Source: an uncultured Candidatus Saccharibacteria bacterium (GTDB taxonomy: Bacteria > Patescibacteriota > Saccharimonadia > Saccharimonadales > Saccharimonadaceae). From it: DNA of 64,000 nt. The notes beneath the pieces were generated by a model. It ran no database searches and had not been told where the DNA came from. It was given only the letters and a program-made list of their open reading frames with translations. The translations under genes and the position numbers were made by a program. This document shows positions 9,161-16,740 of the stretch, in pieces (the stretch's first letter is position 1; each line of letters begins with the position of its first letter). The DNA lies in NCBI GenBank assembly GCA_947302975.1, contig CAMYXA010000001.1:42086-106085 (forward strand), read 5' to 3'.

Positions 9161-10684
9161 ATGGTAAAAAATCATACAATCGATGGACTTAAGGTCCGTA
9201 ATACTAAGGCTGTCGCTTCGACGCCTTCTATTGATGGCATTGGAACTAAGAAGAAATCTCCACGAGTTGTTTCTTCAAAAAACACTGTTAGTCTTGAGAT
9301 TCCAAAGGGTGCTTCGAAGGTTACTGCTAAGAAGGTCGCGCCAAAGAAGGCCGCTCCTAAAAAGACTAGCGTGAAACCAGTTGAGCAACCAAAGAAAACT
9401 GTCTCGGTTGATGATTTCCTTGCACCAGTTGGAACTTTTGATTTTGATTCTGAATCTGGCCAACTCAAAGAAAGCGATGAGCCAGTCAAGAAACAAGCTT
9501 ATGACGAACTCGACAAGAAGACCGCAAAGAAGATGCAAAAACAGGCGAAGAAAAATAATCGCCTGAAGAAAAAGAAATCGAAGGTTAAGACTATTATCAT
9601 TACAATTGTTCTTCTGATTATTGTTGTTGCGCTTGCGGGCGGACTTTGGCTCTGTCTCTGGGGTAACGATATTATTATGAAGATTACTGGCGGCAAGAGC
9701 GATCTCTTTAGCGCAATCGGTGTTCTTACGAGCGATACTTATGAACCGCTCAAGATGGACAAAAACGGCCGCACAAATATCTTAATCTTCGGTACGAGCG
9801 GCTACAACATGGAGGGCGACGAAGGATATGGAGTTCATGATGGCGCTCAGCTCGCTGATTCGATTATGGCCTTTAGCGTTGATCAGAATGCTGGTGATAT
9901 CGCTATGGTGAGCCTACCTCGTGATCTCAAGGCTCCAACTGCCTGCACTGGCACTGGCAAGATTAATGAAACTTATTGGTGCCACAATCAGTCTGGTGAC
10001 AACGAACAGGCTGGCGCACAGGCGCTCATGAATGACGTTTCCGATATTCTCGGCCTTGATTTCCAATACTATGTCCACGTTAACTGGGGGTCACTTGTCC
10101 AGATTGTCGACATTCTTGGCGGGATTACAATTACTCTCGACGAAGGTATTTATGATTATGATTGGACTGGTGCCGTTTATGATCCTGGAATTCCTTACAC
10201 CATTAATGGCGCCGAGGCACTTGGTGTTGCTCGCGCAAGGCACGGCACGGTTGGTGGAGACTTTTCTCGTGGTAACAACCAGCAAAAACTCCTGATTGCG
10301 ATCAAGGAAAGAATTTATGAGAAGAATCTTTCCCTCACTGATATGATAAGTCTCGCTGGTACGCTTGGCGACAACTTGAGATCTAGCTTGTCTCTCGAAG
10401 AGATTAAAACTGCTGCTCATCTCACTTTTGATTTCGACTTCAATAGCATTCGCCAGATCCCTCTTGTTGACTACGATGAAGGCATTTATTACTTCAAGAC
10501 CGCTAACATTAATAATATTTCCTATGTTATTCCATCTGCTGGCGTTGGCAATTACTATGCAATCAATAACTATGTTGCAGAGAATATTAAGACTCCACTT
10601 CCTCCAGAACCGGAAGAACCAGAAGAGGACGTTGAAGCTGGCGCCGAGACCGATGAACTCGACCCTGAAGGTGCAGAAGAATAA
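9161..10684 (+). CDS. LytR-CpsA-Psr (LCP) family glycopolymer ligase
   Basis: 507 residues. A long basic cytoplasmic tail rich in Lys, Ala and Pro (1-142) precedes one transmembrane helix (about 143-167) and an extracellular LCP domain (about 200-430). Conserved pieces are SLPRDLKAP (near 251) and RARHGTVGGDFSRGNNQQ (near 356), holding the arginines and aspartate that bind the polyprenyl pyrophosphate. The family transfers teichoic acid or capsular glycans from lipid carrier to peptidoglycan. The tail is acidic (EPEEPEEDVEAG). The promoter TGCTATAAT ends 7 nt before the ATG. It may attach the polysaccharide made by the 1-6 kb genes; that link is inference. Confidence 0.9.
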   Translation: MVKNHTIDGLKVRNTKAVASTPSIDGIGTKKKSPRVVSSKNTVSLEIPKGASKVTAKKVAPKKAAPKKTSVKPVEQPKKTVSVDDFLAPVGTFDFDSESGQLKESDEPVKKQAYDELDKKTAKKMQKQAKKNNRLKKKKSKVKTIIITIVLLIIVVALAGGLWLCLWGNDIIMKITGGKSDLFSAIGVLTSDTYEPLKMDKNGRTNILIFGTSGYNMEGDEGYGVHDGAQLADSIMAFSVDQNAGDIAMVSLPRDLKAPTACTGTGKINETYWCHNQSGDNEQAGAQALMNDVSDILGLDFQYYVHVNWGSLVQIVDILGGITITLDEGIYDYDWTGAVYDPGIPYTINGAEALGVARARHGTVGGDFSRGNNQQKLLIAIKERIYEKNLSLTDMISLAGTLGDNLRSSLSLEEIKTAAHLTFDFDFNSIRQIPLVDYDEGIYYFKTANINNISYVIPSAGVGNYYAINNYVAENIKTPLPPEPEEPEEDVEAGAETDELDPEGAEE

Positions 10685-10685
10685 A

Positions 10686-10713
10686 AAAGTCCCCCTTTCG
10701 GGGGAGTTTTTTT
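10686..10713. terminator. Bidirectional intrinsic terminator between LCP and jag
   Basis: CCCCC (10691-10695), loop TTTC, GGGGG (10700-10704), flanked by an A-run on the left and a T-run on the right, so it can stop both the LCP transcript and the convergent jag transcript. Confidence 0.85.
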
Positions 10714-11173
10714 ATTCAGCAATTTTTGAGATGATGAGTTTTCTTTCTCTTCCCTCACCTTCAGAATGGGTGGTGATGTCTGAGTAATCTTCCGCTAGTT
10801 TGTGAACGACGCGGCGATCGGCGGCGTTTAGGTTGATAGTCATTGGCTCACCAGTCTCACGAACTTTTTTGATCCAGCCTTCAGCCTTTTCAGAAATGCG
10901 ATCTGCGCGTTGGCGCTTGTAGTCGGCAACATCGACATTTACGCGGGTTACCTCGGCGTCCTTAGCGATAAGGGCAGCCTGAACGATGTGCTGCAAGGAA
11001 CGAAGGTTGTCTGCGTTTCTACCGATGAGAAGTGAGTTTAGAGAAGTTGATGGAACGGATAGTTGAATCACTTCGTCGTCGATGGTGGAATAGACCGCAA
11101 CATTGATACCGAAGAAGCTCAGCAAATCCTCCAAATACTTCGCTGCAAAGCGGATTGATTCGTCTTTATTCAT
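10712..11173 (-). CDS. jag: Jag/KhpB-type RNA-binding protein (KH + R3H)
   Basis: 153 residues. Residues about 20-85 form a KH-type domain (LIGRNADNLRSLQHI gives the GxxG-like loop), and 90-153 an R3H domain (RRVVHKLAEDYSD, with a conserved Arg and His that contact nucleic acid). The N-terminal Jag motif is not evident. It lies directly after yidC in the standard rnpA-yidC-jag arrangement beside the origin. In Firmicutes this protein pairs with KhpA to regulate division and envelope genes at the RNA level; that role is knowledge of the family. Confidence 0.88.
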   Translation of the reverse strand: MNKDESIRFAAKYLEDLLSFFGINVAVYSTIDDEVIQLSVPSTSLNSLLIGRNADNLRSLQHIVQAALIAKDAEVTRVNVDVADYKRQRADRISEKAEGWIKKVRETGEPMTINLNAADRRVVHKLAEDYSDITTHSEGEGRERKLIISKIAE

Positions 11174-11175
11174 TA

Positions 11176-12270
11176 TTATCTCCTTTTCTTTTTATTATCT
11201 TTAGCGGAGATACGAGTGATTTTTGTTCCTGTTTTTTTGTTTATAACTTCAGCTTCCTGAATATTTTTAAGTTCTTTAGTAATGGCGCTGTCGGTCATAT
11301 CATCCATGTCGTCACGAGCCTTTTTAAGGATGACTTTTTGGATGAGGACGGTTAAGAGGTTGCTAAGGAAGTAATAGAATGCGAGAGCGCCATGAAGGTT
11401 AAACATGATGAGGAACATCATGAAAGGCATCATCATGCTCATTTGGCGAGTCGACATAGCTGAGATATCGGATTGATCAACATCTTTACCAGCGCTTGCT
11501 TCTTTTAATAGATCACGGAATTTCTTTTGTTTTTCAGCTTTTCCGGATGGCATTTGTTGGCGAGCCACAAGATATTGAACAACGGCAGCTGCCACTGAAC
11601 AAACCATCATGAAGAGAGCGCTCCAGCTGAAACCCTTCAAAAGGTCGCTCGCTTTTGCTTCGAGGTTGACCTTGCCGAAGAGCTGAGGATGATAATCATA
11701 GGCAGTCTTTTGTTCGGATGGAATGTCCGGGTTGGTTAGATCGAGGAGGTATGGCTCTTGCTTTTCTTTGAGCTCCTTGATGATTGAGCCGTCATAAGCA
11801 ACGATATCATAGGCGCGGTTTGAAAGATTGTCGGTTGGAAGTGGAGTTGCAATGACGCGAATGGCACCAAAGATAGCGATAAAGATTGGAAGCTGGATAA
11901 AGAGAGTCAAGACGGAACGGAATGGCTTCACATTATATCTTTTGTATAGATCCATAGTTTGGAGAGATTCGAGTTGCTTGTTACCGTTGCAGTTTTTGCG
12001 AATCTTAGCAAGCTCTGGCTGAATCTTTCGCATGAGGCGAGTTTGATGGAGCTGCTTTTTGGTTAGAGGGATCGTTAAAAGTTTTACGAGAACCGTAAAG
12101 ATAATGATTGCGAGACCAAAATCGCCAACCAAGTTATAAATCATAAAGAGAAGGTTTACGATTGGTCGGACAATAATAATATCGATTAGATTAAATAGGC
12201 CACCCGCAAGAATCATCCCAACAATTAGGGCAGCAATAATAGTTAGGGTAATAAATTTCTTTTTGCTCAT
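11176..12270 (-). CDS. yidC: YidC/Oxa1 membrane protein insertase
   Basis: 364 residues from MSKKKFITL; the open frame extends 12 codons upstream but those would overlap the promoter. The first hydrophobic segment is at 5-25, then a membrane core with LLTIPLTKKQLHQ and the charged hairpin that follows it, and later helices around 230-330. This Gram-positive form lacks the large periplasmic domain and ends in a basic tail (KKKRR) that can meet the ribosome. It inserts membrane proteins alone or with Sec. TGATATAAT (12278-12286) ends 7 nt before the ATG, so translation is probably leaderless even though rnpA lies just upstream. Confidence 0.92.
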   Translation of the reverse strand: MSKKKFITLTIIAALIVGMILAGGLFNLIDIIIVRPIVNLLFMIYNLVGDFGLAIIIFTVLVKLLTIPLTKKQLHQTRLMRKIQPELAKIRKNCNGNKQLESLQTMDLYKRYNVKPFRSVLTLFIQLPIFIAIFGAIRVIATPLPTDNLSNRAYDIVAYDGSIIKELKEKQEPYLLDLTNPDIPSEQKTAYDYHPQLFGKVNLEAKASDLLKGFSWSALFMMVCSVAAAVVQYLVARQQMPSGKAEKQKKFRDLLKEASAGKDVDQSDISAMSTRQMSMMMPFMMFLIMFNLHGALAFYYFLSNLLTVLIQKVILKKARDDMDDMTDSAITKELKNIQEAEVINKKTGTKITRISAKDNKKKRR

Positions 12271-12283
12271 TAGAGTGATTATA

Positions 12284-12625
12284 TCAAAGAACTGAGGAGT
12301 CGGCAACCAAGTCCCCGAGAAGCTTCACGAGCTCCGGGAATGGCATTGTGGCCACGTCTTTCGAGAAGACAGTAAATATATAATCATGTTTTTTAGGGAC
12401 ATATTCGAAGTTGGTGCGGATAGCTTCATAAACGCGGCGACGAATATGATTCCTACCAACAGCAGTTTTCAACACCTTTTTTGAAACAACAACAGCAACA
12501 CGAGTGAAACCTCTCTCGTTTTCGAGGACAGTCACAGACATCTTGGATGAGCGAACGGTTTTCCCTTTTTGATAGACAAACCTCACTCCTCCTCTAGAAT
12601 GGAATCGATATTTTTTGCTTAACAT
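12284..12625 (-). CDS. rnpA: Ribonuclease P protein component
   Basis: 113 residues from MLSKKYRFHSR; the open frame could start seven codons earlier inside the -10 region. The central motif is GRNHIRRRVYEAIR, the RNR signature that binds RNase P RNA, followed by a hydrophobic strand DYIFTVFSKD. It assists tRNA 5' maturation. It sits between rpmH and yidC as in most bacteria. A terminator separates it from rpmH, and TATAAT (minus strand, 12635-12640) ends 9 nt before the ATG, so it has its own promoter. Confidence 0.93.
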   Translation of the reverse strand: MLSKKYRFHSRGGVRFVYQKGKTVRSSKMSVTVLENERGFTRVAVVVSKKVLKTAVGRNHIRRRVYEAIRTNFEYVPKKHDYIFTVFSKDVATMPFPELVKLLGDLVADSSVL

Positions 12626-12642
12626 TCTATATATATTATATA

Positions 12643-12674
12643 CCAAAAAAGAATCCTCCGGTTAATCGGAGGAG
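12643..12674 (-). terminator. Intrinsic terminator after rpmH
   Basis: TCCTCCG (12654-12660), loop GTTAAT, CGGAGGA (12667-12673); on the minus strand it is followed by TTCTTTTTT. It ends the rpmH transcript before rnpA. Confidence 0.85.
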
Positions 12675-12682
12675 TTTCTTTA

Positions 12683-12820
12683 TTAAGCGGTTAGGCGTGC
12701 GCGGCCTTTCAAGCGGCGACGAGCCAAGACCTTTCGGCCATTCTTAGTGGCATTGCGCTTCATGAATCCATGCTCAACTGCGCGTTGGCGCTTGTGTGGC
12801 TGATAAGTACGTTTTGGCAT
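12683..12820 (-). CDS. rpmH: 50S ribosomal protein L34
   Basis: 45 residues, [13 protein letters not shown] at the start and [12 protein letters not shown] at the end: full-length bL34. The gene was found by eye as it is short. A weak Shine-Dalgarno AAGGA precedes the start. It is the standard neighbour of dnaA and marks the left side of the origin. It is followed by its own terminator. Confidence 0.96.
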   Translation of the reverse strand: MPKRTYQPHKRQRAVEHGFMKRNATKNGRKVLARRRLKGRARLTA

Positions 12821-13039
12821 ATTATTCCTTAAATTTTAATTATTTTCAAAATCTTGTCCTAGTATACCTCATTTTTCCACATTTTTCAAGAAGTTTTCCA
12901 CACTTCATATAGGGGTTGTCTCAATATTGTGGAAAACTTACCCCTATTAGTTTTTGTTTATATTAGATAATAAAATTTTACAGATTAAAGCCTGTGGAAA
13001 ACTCTAAATTCGTGTATAATGTTTTCTTATAGGAGGTTT
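12821..13039. other. Probable replication origin (oriC) with four DnaA boxes
   Basis: Non-coding gap between rpmH and dnaA. TTTTCCACA occurs at 12873-12881 and 12894-12902, and the reverse form TGTGGAAAA at 12928-12936 and 12993-13001. Each differs from the E. coli consensus TTATCCACA by one base. An AT-rich stretch at 12950-12988 is a candidate unwinding element. Gene order (rnpA, rpmH, dnaA, dnaN, recF) supports the call. The dnaA promoter TATAAT (13015-13020) sits at the right end. Confidence 0.85.
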
Positions 13040-14407
13040 ATGTACGACGTTTGGAAAAATGTTTTGGCCGAAATTGAACAAAAAGTCTCTAAGGCTAATT
13101 TTTCGACGTGGTTCTCAGACCTTTCCCTTTTATCTATTGAGAACGGTGTGGTCACAATTGGAGTGAAGAACTCCTTTCTGATCAAACAACTCAACACGCG
13201 TTACCTAGAGATTATAAAAAGTGCACTTATTAATAATGGTGTGGAGGTTAAGGATATTGCCTTTGAGCTTTCCGCCAAGAAAAAGTCTGCTATTCGTTCT
13301 CGCGAGATCACTCATGAGGATGTTTCCGCAAAAGAACACATTAAAGAGGTGCGCACAAAAATAAAAGAACAGTCTTTCTCTAATTACGAGAATGGGCTTA
13401 ATCTAAAATACACCCTAAACAATTTTGTGATTGGTTCAAATAATGACCTTGCCGTTTCAGCAGCCAAGAGTATTATCGATGCGCCAGGTACAAGATATAA
13501 CCCGTTTTTCCTTTATGGTGGTCCTGGTCTTGGTAAAACTCACCTTGTACAAGCAATCGGAAATGAGCTTTTGCGTCGCAATCCAAAATTAAAGATTCTT
13601 TATACCCCGATCTCACATTTCTATTCTGATTTCGTGGAGTCTATTCAGGCTGGTAAGGGTAAAGAGTTTTACCGCAAGTTCCAAAAGCTTGATGTTCTTA
13701 TTATTGATGATATCCAGCTCATTATGGGTAAGGAAAAGAGTCAGGAAGAGTTTTTTAATATCTTTAATGACTTATATCAGCTCAATAAACAGATTATCAT
13801 CACTTCAGATCGTCTTCCTAGCCAAATCAAAACTCTTGATGAGAGACTTGCTTCTCGCCTCACTTGGGCCGGTGCATTTGATTTGCAGCTTCCAAAGTTT
13901 GAGGATAAGTGTGCAATCCTAAAATCTAAGGCTGAGTTTATGGGGGCCGAGATTGAGGATGAAGCGATTGAATATATTGCCGAAAATGTGAATACAAATA
14001 TTCGTGACCTCGAAGGAGAATTTTCGAAGATTCTTCTTATGTCCGAAGTGAGAGGTATTACTCCACTCGAATTAATTAATAATGGTGCAGTAAGTGTTCA
14101 AAAATCCTCAAAGCTTCGCTCAGTCTCTGCTAAGAATATCGTGGAAAAGGTAGCCAAATATTATCACCTCTCAGTCAAGGAGATGTGTGGAAAGAGTCGC
14201 GTGGCTAATATTAAGACCGCAAGACAAGTTGCGATGTTCCTACTTTCGAGCGAGCTTTCTATGTCTACCCCAAAGATTGCTGAAGAAGTTGGCGTTAAGG
14301 ATCACACAACAGTGATGCATGGTATTAAGAAGATTAATTCTGATCTTAAGATGAATTTCTTACTCCGAGATCAACTTGAAGAAATAAAGGAGGCAATTTA
14401 CGGCTAG
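13040..14407 (+). CDS. dnaA: Chromosomal replication initiator protein DnaA
   Basis: 455 residues from MYDVWKNVLAEIEQKV; this start is chosen because AGGAGG lies just before it (13031-13036), while an in-frame ATG 21 bases earlier adds residues not typical of DnaA. Domain I is 1-75, a short linker follows, then the AAA+ domain with Walker A GGPGLGKTH (about 158-166), Walker B LIIDDIQ (about 220) and sensor regions, and domain IV with the DNA-binding signature KDHTTVMHGIKKI (about 421-433). It binds the boxes on either side of its gene. Length matches the family. Confidence 0.98.
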   Translation: MYDVWKNVLAEIEQKVSKANFSTWFSDLSLLSIENGVVTIGVKNSFLIKQLNTRYLEIIKSALINNGVEVKDIAFELSAKKKSAIRSREITHEDVSAKEHIKEVRTKIKEQSFSNYENGLNLKYTLNNFVIGSNNDLAVSAAKSIIDAPGTRYNPFFLYGGPGLGKTHLVQAIGNELLRRNPKLKILYTPISHFYSDFVESIQAGKGKEFYRKFQKLDVLIIDDIQLIMGKEKSQEEFFNIFNDLYQLNKQIIITSDRLPSQIKTLDERLASRLTWAGAFDLQLPKFEDKCAILKSKAEFMGAEIEDEAIEYIAENVNTNIRDLEGEFSKILLMSEVRGITPLELINNGAVSVQKSSKLRSVSAKNIVEKVAKYYHLSVKEMCGKSRVANIKTARQVAMFLLSSELSMSTPKIAEEVGVKDHTTVMHGIKKINSDLKMNFLLRDQLEEIKEAIYG

Positions 14408-14647
14408 ACTGTGGAAATATATGTTTAAAACTCTGCTAAAAAGTGTGTTTAAAAATTGTTCATTAAAAAGTGGAAAAGAAAACGAGATTAGCAAAAAGTG
14501 GAAAAGAAGTTACTTTTTACAAAGTTTTTCCATCAATCTACACAAGGTTTTGAACAGAAAATTCTTCCCTGTTTTAAAGCTAGTTTTCCACGATTTCCAC
14601 ATAGCCTACTACTACAATTATTAATTATTTAATAGAAAGGAGAAAAA
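14408..14647. other. dnaA-dnaN intergenic region with further DnaA-box-like sites
   Basis: Contains TGTGGAAAT at 14410-14418, AGTGGAAAA twice (near 14470 and 14498), TTTTCCACG at 14584-14592 and ATTTCCACA at 14593-14601. They are weaker than those upstream of dnaA. The region may be a second origin subregion or an autoregulatory site. A 67-codon open frame here has no coding character. The dnaN Shine-Dalgarno (AAAGGAG) is at the right end. Confidence 0.55.
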
Positions 14648-15748
14648 ATGAGAATTGAAGTTACACAAGAAAAACTATCGAAAGCATTAAATATTGTGAG
14701 CCGAGTCGCAACTGGTCGTGTTGCTCTTCCAGTTCTTAATAACGTTCTTATTAAAGTTAATGAGAAGAAAGTTACATTCACAACAACTAACCTTGATATG
14801 GCTGTTGTTGATTATTTGCCAGTTTCTAAATCTGATGAAGGTGTAATTACGGTCCCAGCGAGACTTCTTGCTGACTTTGTCTCTAATCTTCCGAAGGGTG
14901 AGGTGATTGAAATTTCGAATGATGACACTAGGATCACCATTAAGGCTGAGAAATATTCCTCAATTATTAATGGTACACAGGCAGATGATTTCCCTGAACT
15001 TCCTGAGATTAATGAGAAAGAAGCTGTCATCTTTGAGGTTGGGATGGATGATTTTAAGAATAGTGTAAACCAGGTTATTATTGCTAGCTCAAACGATCTT
15101 ACTCGCCCAGCACTCACTGGTGTTTACTTTAATACTATTGATAAGGAACTCGCAATCGCTGCAACGGATGGTTATAGGCTCGCTGAGAAGGTCTTGGTGG
15201 AAAAAGTGGAAAGTGAAGTTTCTGCGATCGTTCCTACCGCTACACTTCAAGAAGTTATGAGATCAATTAGCGATGATGTCGAAAAAATTGAAATTTCATT
15301 TAGTGAGGATTTGGTTCGTTTCCGTCTTGGGGAGGTCGAGATTATTTCGAAGCTTATTGACGGTTCATTCCCTGATTATCGCAAACTATTCCCTAACGAT
15401 AATAATATTGAAGCAAAGCTTCCAAAGTCTGAGCTTTCACGCGTGACAAAACTCGCTGCGCTGTTCGCTAAAGAAGTTGGTGGTTCAATTATTTGTGAAA
15501 CTAGGAAGCCAAACATCTTCTCAATTCGTTCGGTGGCTAATGAGTTTGGTGAAAATAATTCCGAGATTGAAACTAGTATTGAGGAAGAGGGTCGCGTGAA
15601 CCTTAATTCGAGATTCTTGATTGATGCCTTGAATGCTCTTGAGGAAGATGAGATTATCTTTAGTTTCTCTGATAAGATTTCCCCAGTTCTTCTTAAAAAT
15701 GCTAAGAGTAATAAATATACGCATATTATTATGCCGCTCAATTCATGA
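14648..15748 (+). CDS. dnaN: DNA polymerase III beta sliding clamp
   Basis: 366 residues, the usual clamp length, with three repeated domains. Typical pieces are ALPVLNNVLIKV (domain 1), SNDLTRPALTGVYF (domain 2) and RFLIDALNALE (domain 3), and the C-terminus IIMPLNS is close to the common MPMR/MPL ending. It tethers polymerase and other factors to DNA as a ring dimer. A good Shine-Dalgarno AAAGGAG precedes the ATG. The stop overlaps the recF start (ATGA), implying coupled translation. Confidence 0.97.
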   Translation: MRIEVTQEKLSKALNIVSRVATGRVALPVLNNVLIKVNEKKVTFTTTNLDMAVVDYLPVSKSDEGVITVPARLLADFVSNLPKGEVIEISNDDTRITIKAEKYSSIINGTQADDFPELPEINEKEAVIFEVGMDDFKNSVNQVIIASSNDLTRPALTGVYFNTIDKELAIAATDGYRLAEKVLVEKVESEVSAIVPTATLQEVMRSISDDVEKIEISFSEDLVRFRLGEVEIISKLIDGSFPDYRKLFPNDNNIEAKLPKSELSRVTKLAALFAKEVGGSIICETRKPNIFSIRSVANEFGENNSEIETSIEEEGRVNLNSRFLIDALNALEEDEIIFSFSDKISPVLLKNAKSNKYTHIIMPLNS

Positions 15749-16740
15749 TTATAAAGACCGTCAAGCTTACGAATTTTAGAAATCACTCTGAGTATGTCTT
15801 AGAGTGTAAGGATTCGACGTCGCTAATCTTGGGGGAGAATGGATGTGGAAAAACTTCGGTGCTTGAGGCGATTTATATTGCGACGAGGGGTAAGAGTTTT
15901 CGAGCGGTTGATGCGGACATCTTGAAGAGGGGTGAGGAATTCTACCGAGTTGAGGTTGAATATATTAGTGGTGAGAAGGCGGTGGTGGCGTACGATGGTG
16001 AGTCGAAAACCTTCCTTATTGATGATAAAAAGACGAAGAGGCTTTCGAAGAAAAATAAATATCCGGTGGTGTTGTTTTTGCCGTCTGATCTTAATTTGAT
16101 GTCTTCTTCGCCAACGAGTCGAAGGGATTATTTTGATCGTGTGTTTGGGCAATTTGACGCAATGTATGGTGTTTCCCTTTCTAAATACGAAAAGGCCCTG
16201 AAACAACGAAATGAACTTCTGAAAAAGGAATATTTGAAGCCTGACGAGGTGTTTTATTGGAATCTGTTACTTGCAAAGTATGGGATGGAAGTGGTTTTGA
16301 AACGTAAAGCGTTCATCGATGAAATTAATGAGAAGCTCACAGATGTTTATCAATCGATTGCGGAGAATGAAGATACTGTTCAGATTGAACTTGAGACGAT
16401 GGTGGATGGAGATGAGAATGGATATATAAAGGCGCTCGAGAGCGATTTTGAGCGTGATAGAATTTTGGGGCACACGAGGTTTGGTGTGCACAAAGATGAT
16501 TTTATTTTTAAGTTTAATGGAAAAGTAGCAAATGGTTCAGCGTCGCGTGGAGAGGTGCGATCGATTATCTTGGCACTAAAGTTTATTGAAGCAGAAATGC
16601 TCAAAAAGAAGTTGGGGCAAAATCCGATTGTTTTACTTGATGATGTCTTTTCGGAGCTCGATGAGACCAGAAGAAGATGCCTCGTGAAGAACTTCCGGGA
16701 CAATCAGGTTATTATTACTAGTGTCGAAAGTATTGAGTGA
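15745..16740 (+). CDS. recF: DNA replication and repair protein RecF
   Basis: 331 residues, slightly short for RecF (about 360). Walker A GENGCGKTS is at 30-38, TNFRNH near the start is the family N-terminal motif, and the SMC-like Walker B and D-loop VLLDDVFSELD is near 296-306. It loads RecA at gaps together with RecO and RecR. Translationally coupled to dnaN. The last 108 bases, including the Walker B codons, overlap antisense to the 3' end of the next gene. Confidence 0.95.
   Translation: MIIKTVKLTNFRNHSEYVLECKDSTSLILGENGCGKTSVLEAIYIATRGKSFRAVDADILKRGEEFYRVEVEYISGEKAVVAYDGESKTFLIDDKKTKRLSKKNKYPVVLFLPSDLNLMSSSPTSRRDYFDRVFGQFDAMYGVSLSKYEKALKQRNELLKKEYLKPDEVFYWNLLLAKYGMEVVLKRKAFIDEINEKLTDVYQSIAENEDTVQIELETMVDGDENGYIKALESDFERDRILGHTRFGVHKDDFIFKFNGKVANGSASRGEVRSIILALKFIEAEMLKKKLGQNPIVLLDDVFSELDETRRRCLVKNFRDNQVIITSVESIE

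Noticed and set aside
10428..10787. 119-codon open frame overlapping the LCP 3' end and jag
   Set aside because: Crosses the LCP frame, a bidirectional terminator and the jag coding region.
14421..14624. 67-codon open frame between dnaA and dnaN
   Set aside because: Covers DnaA-box-like sites, is Lys/Phe/Ser-rich as expected of AT-rich non-coding DNA, and has no ribosome site.
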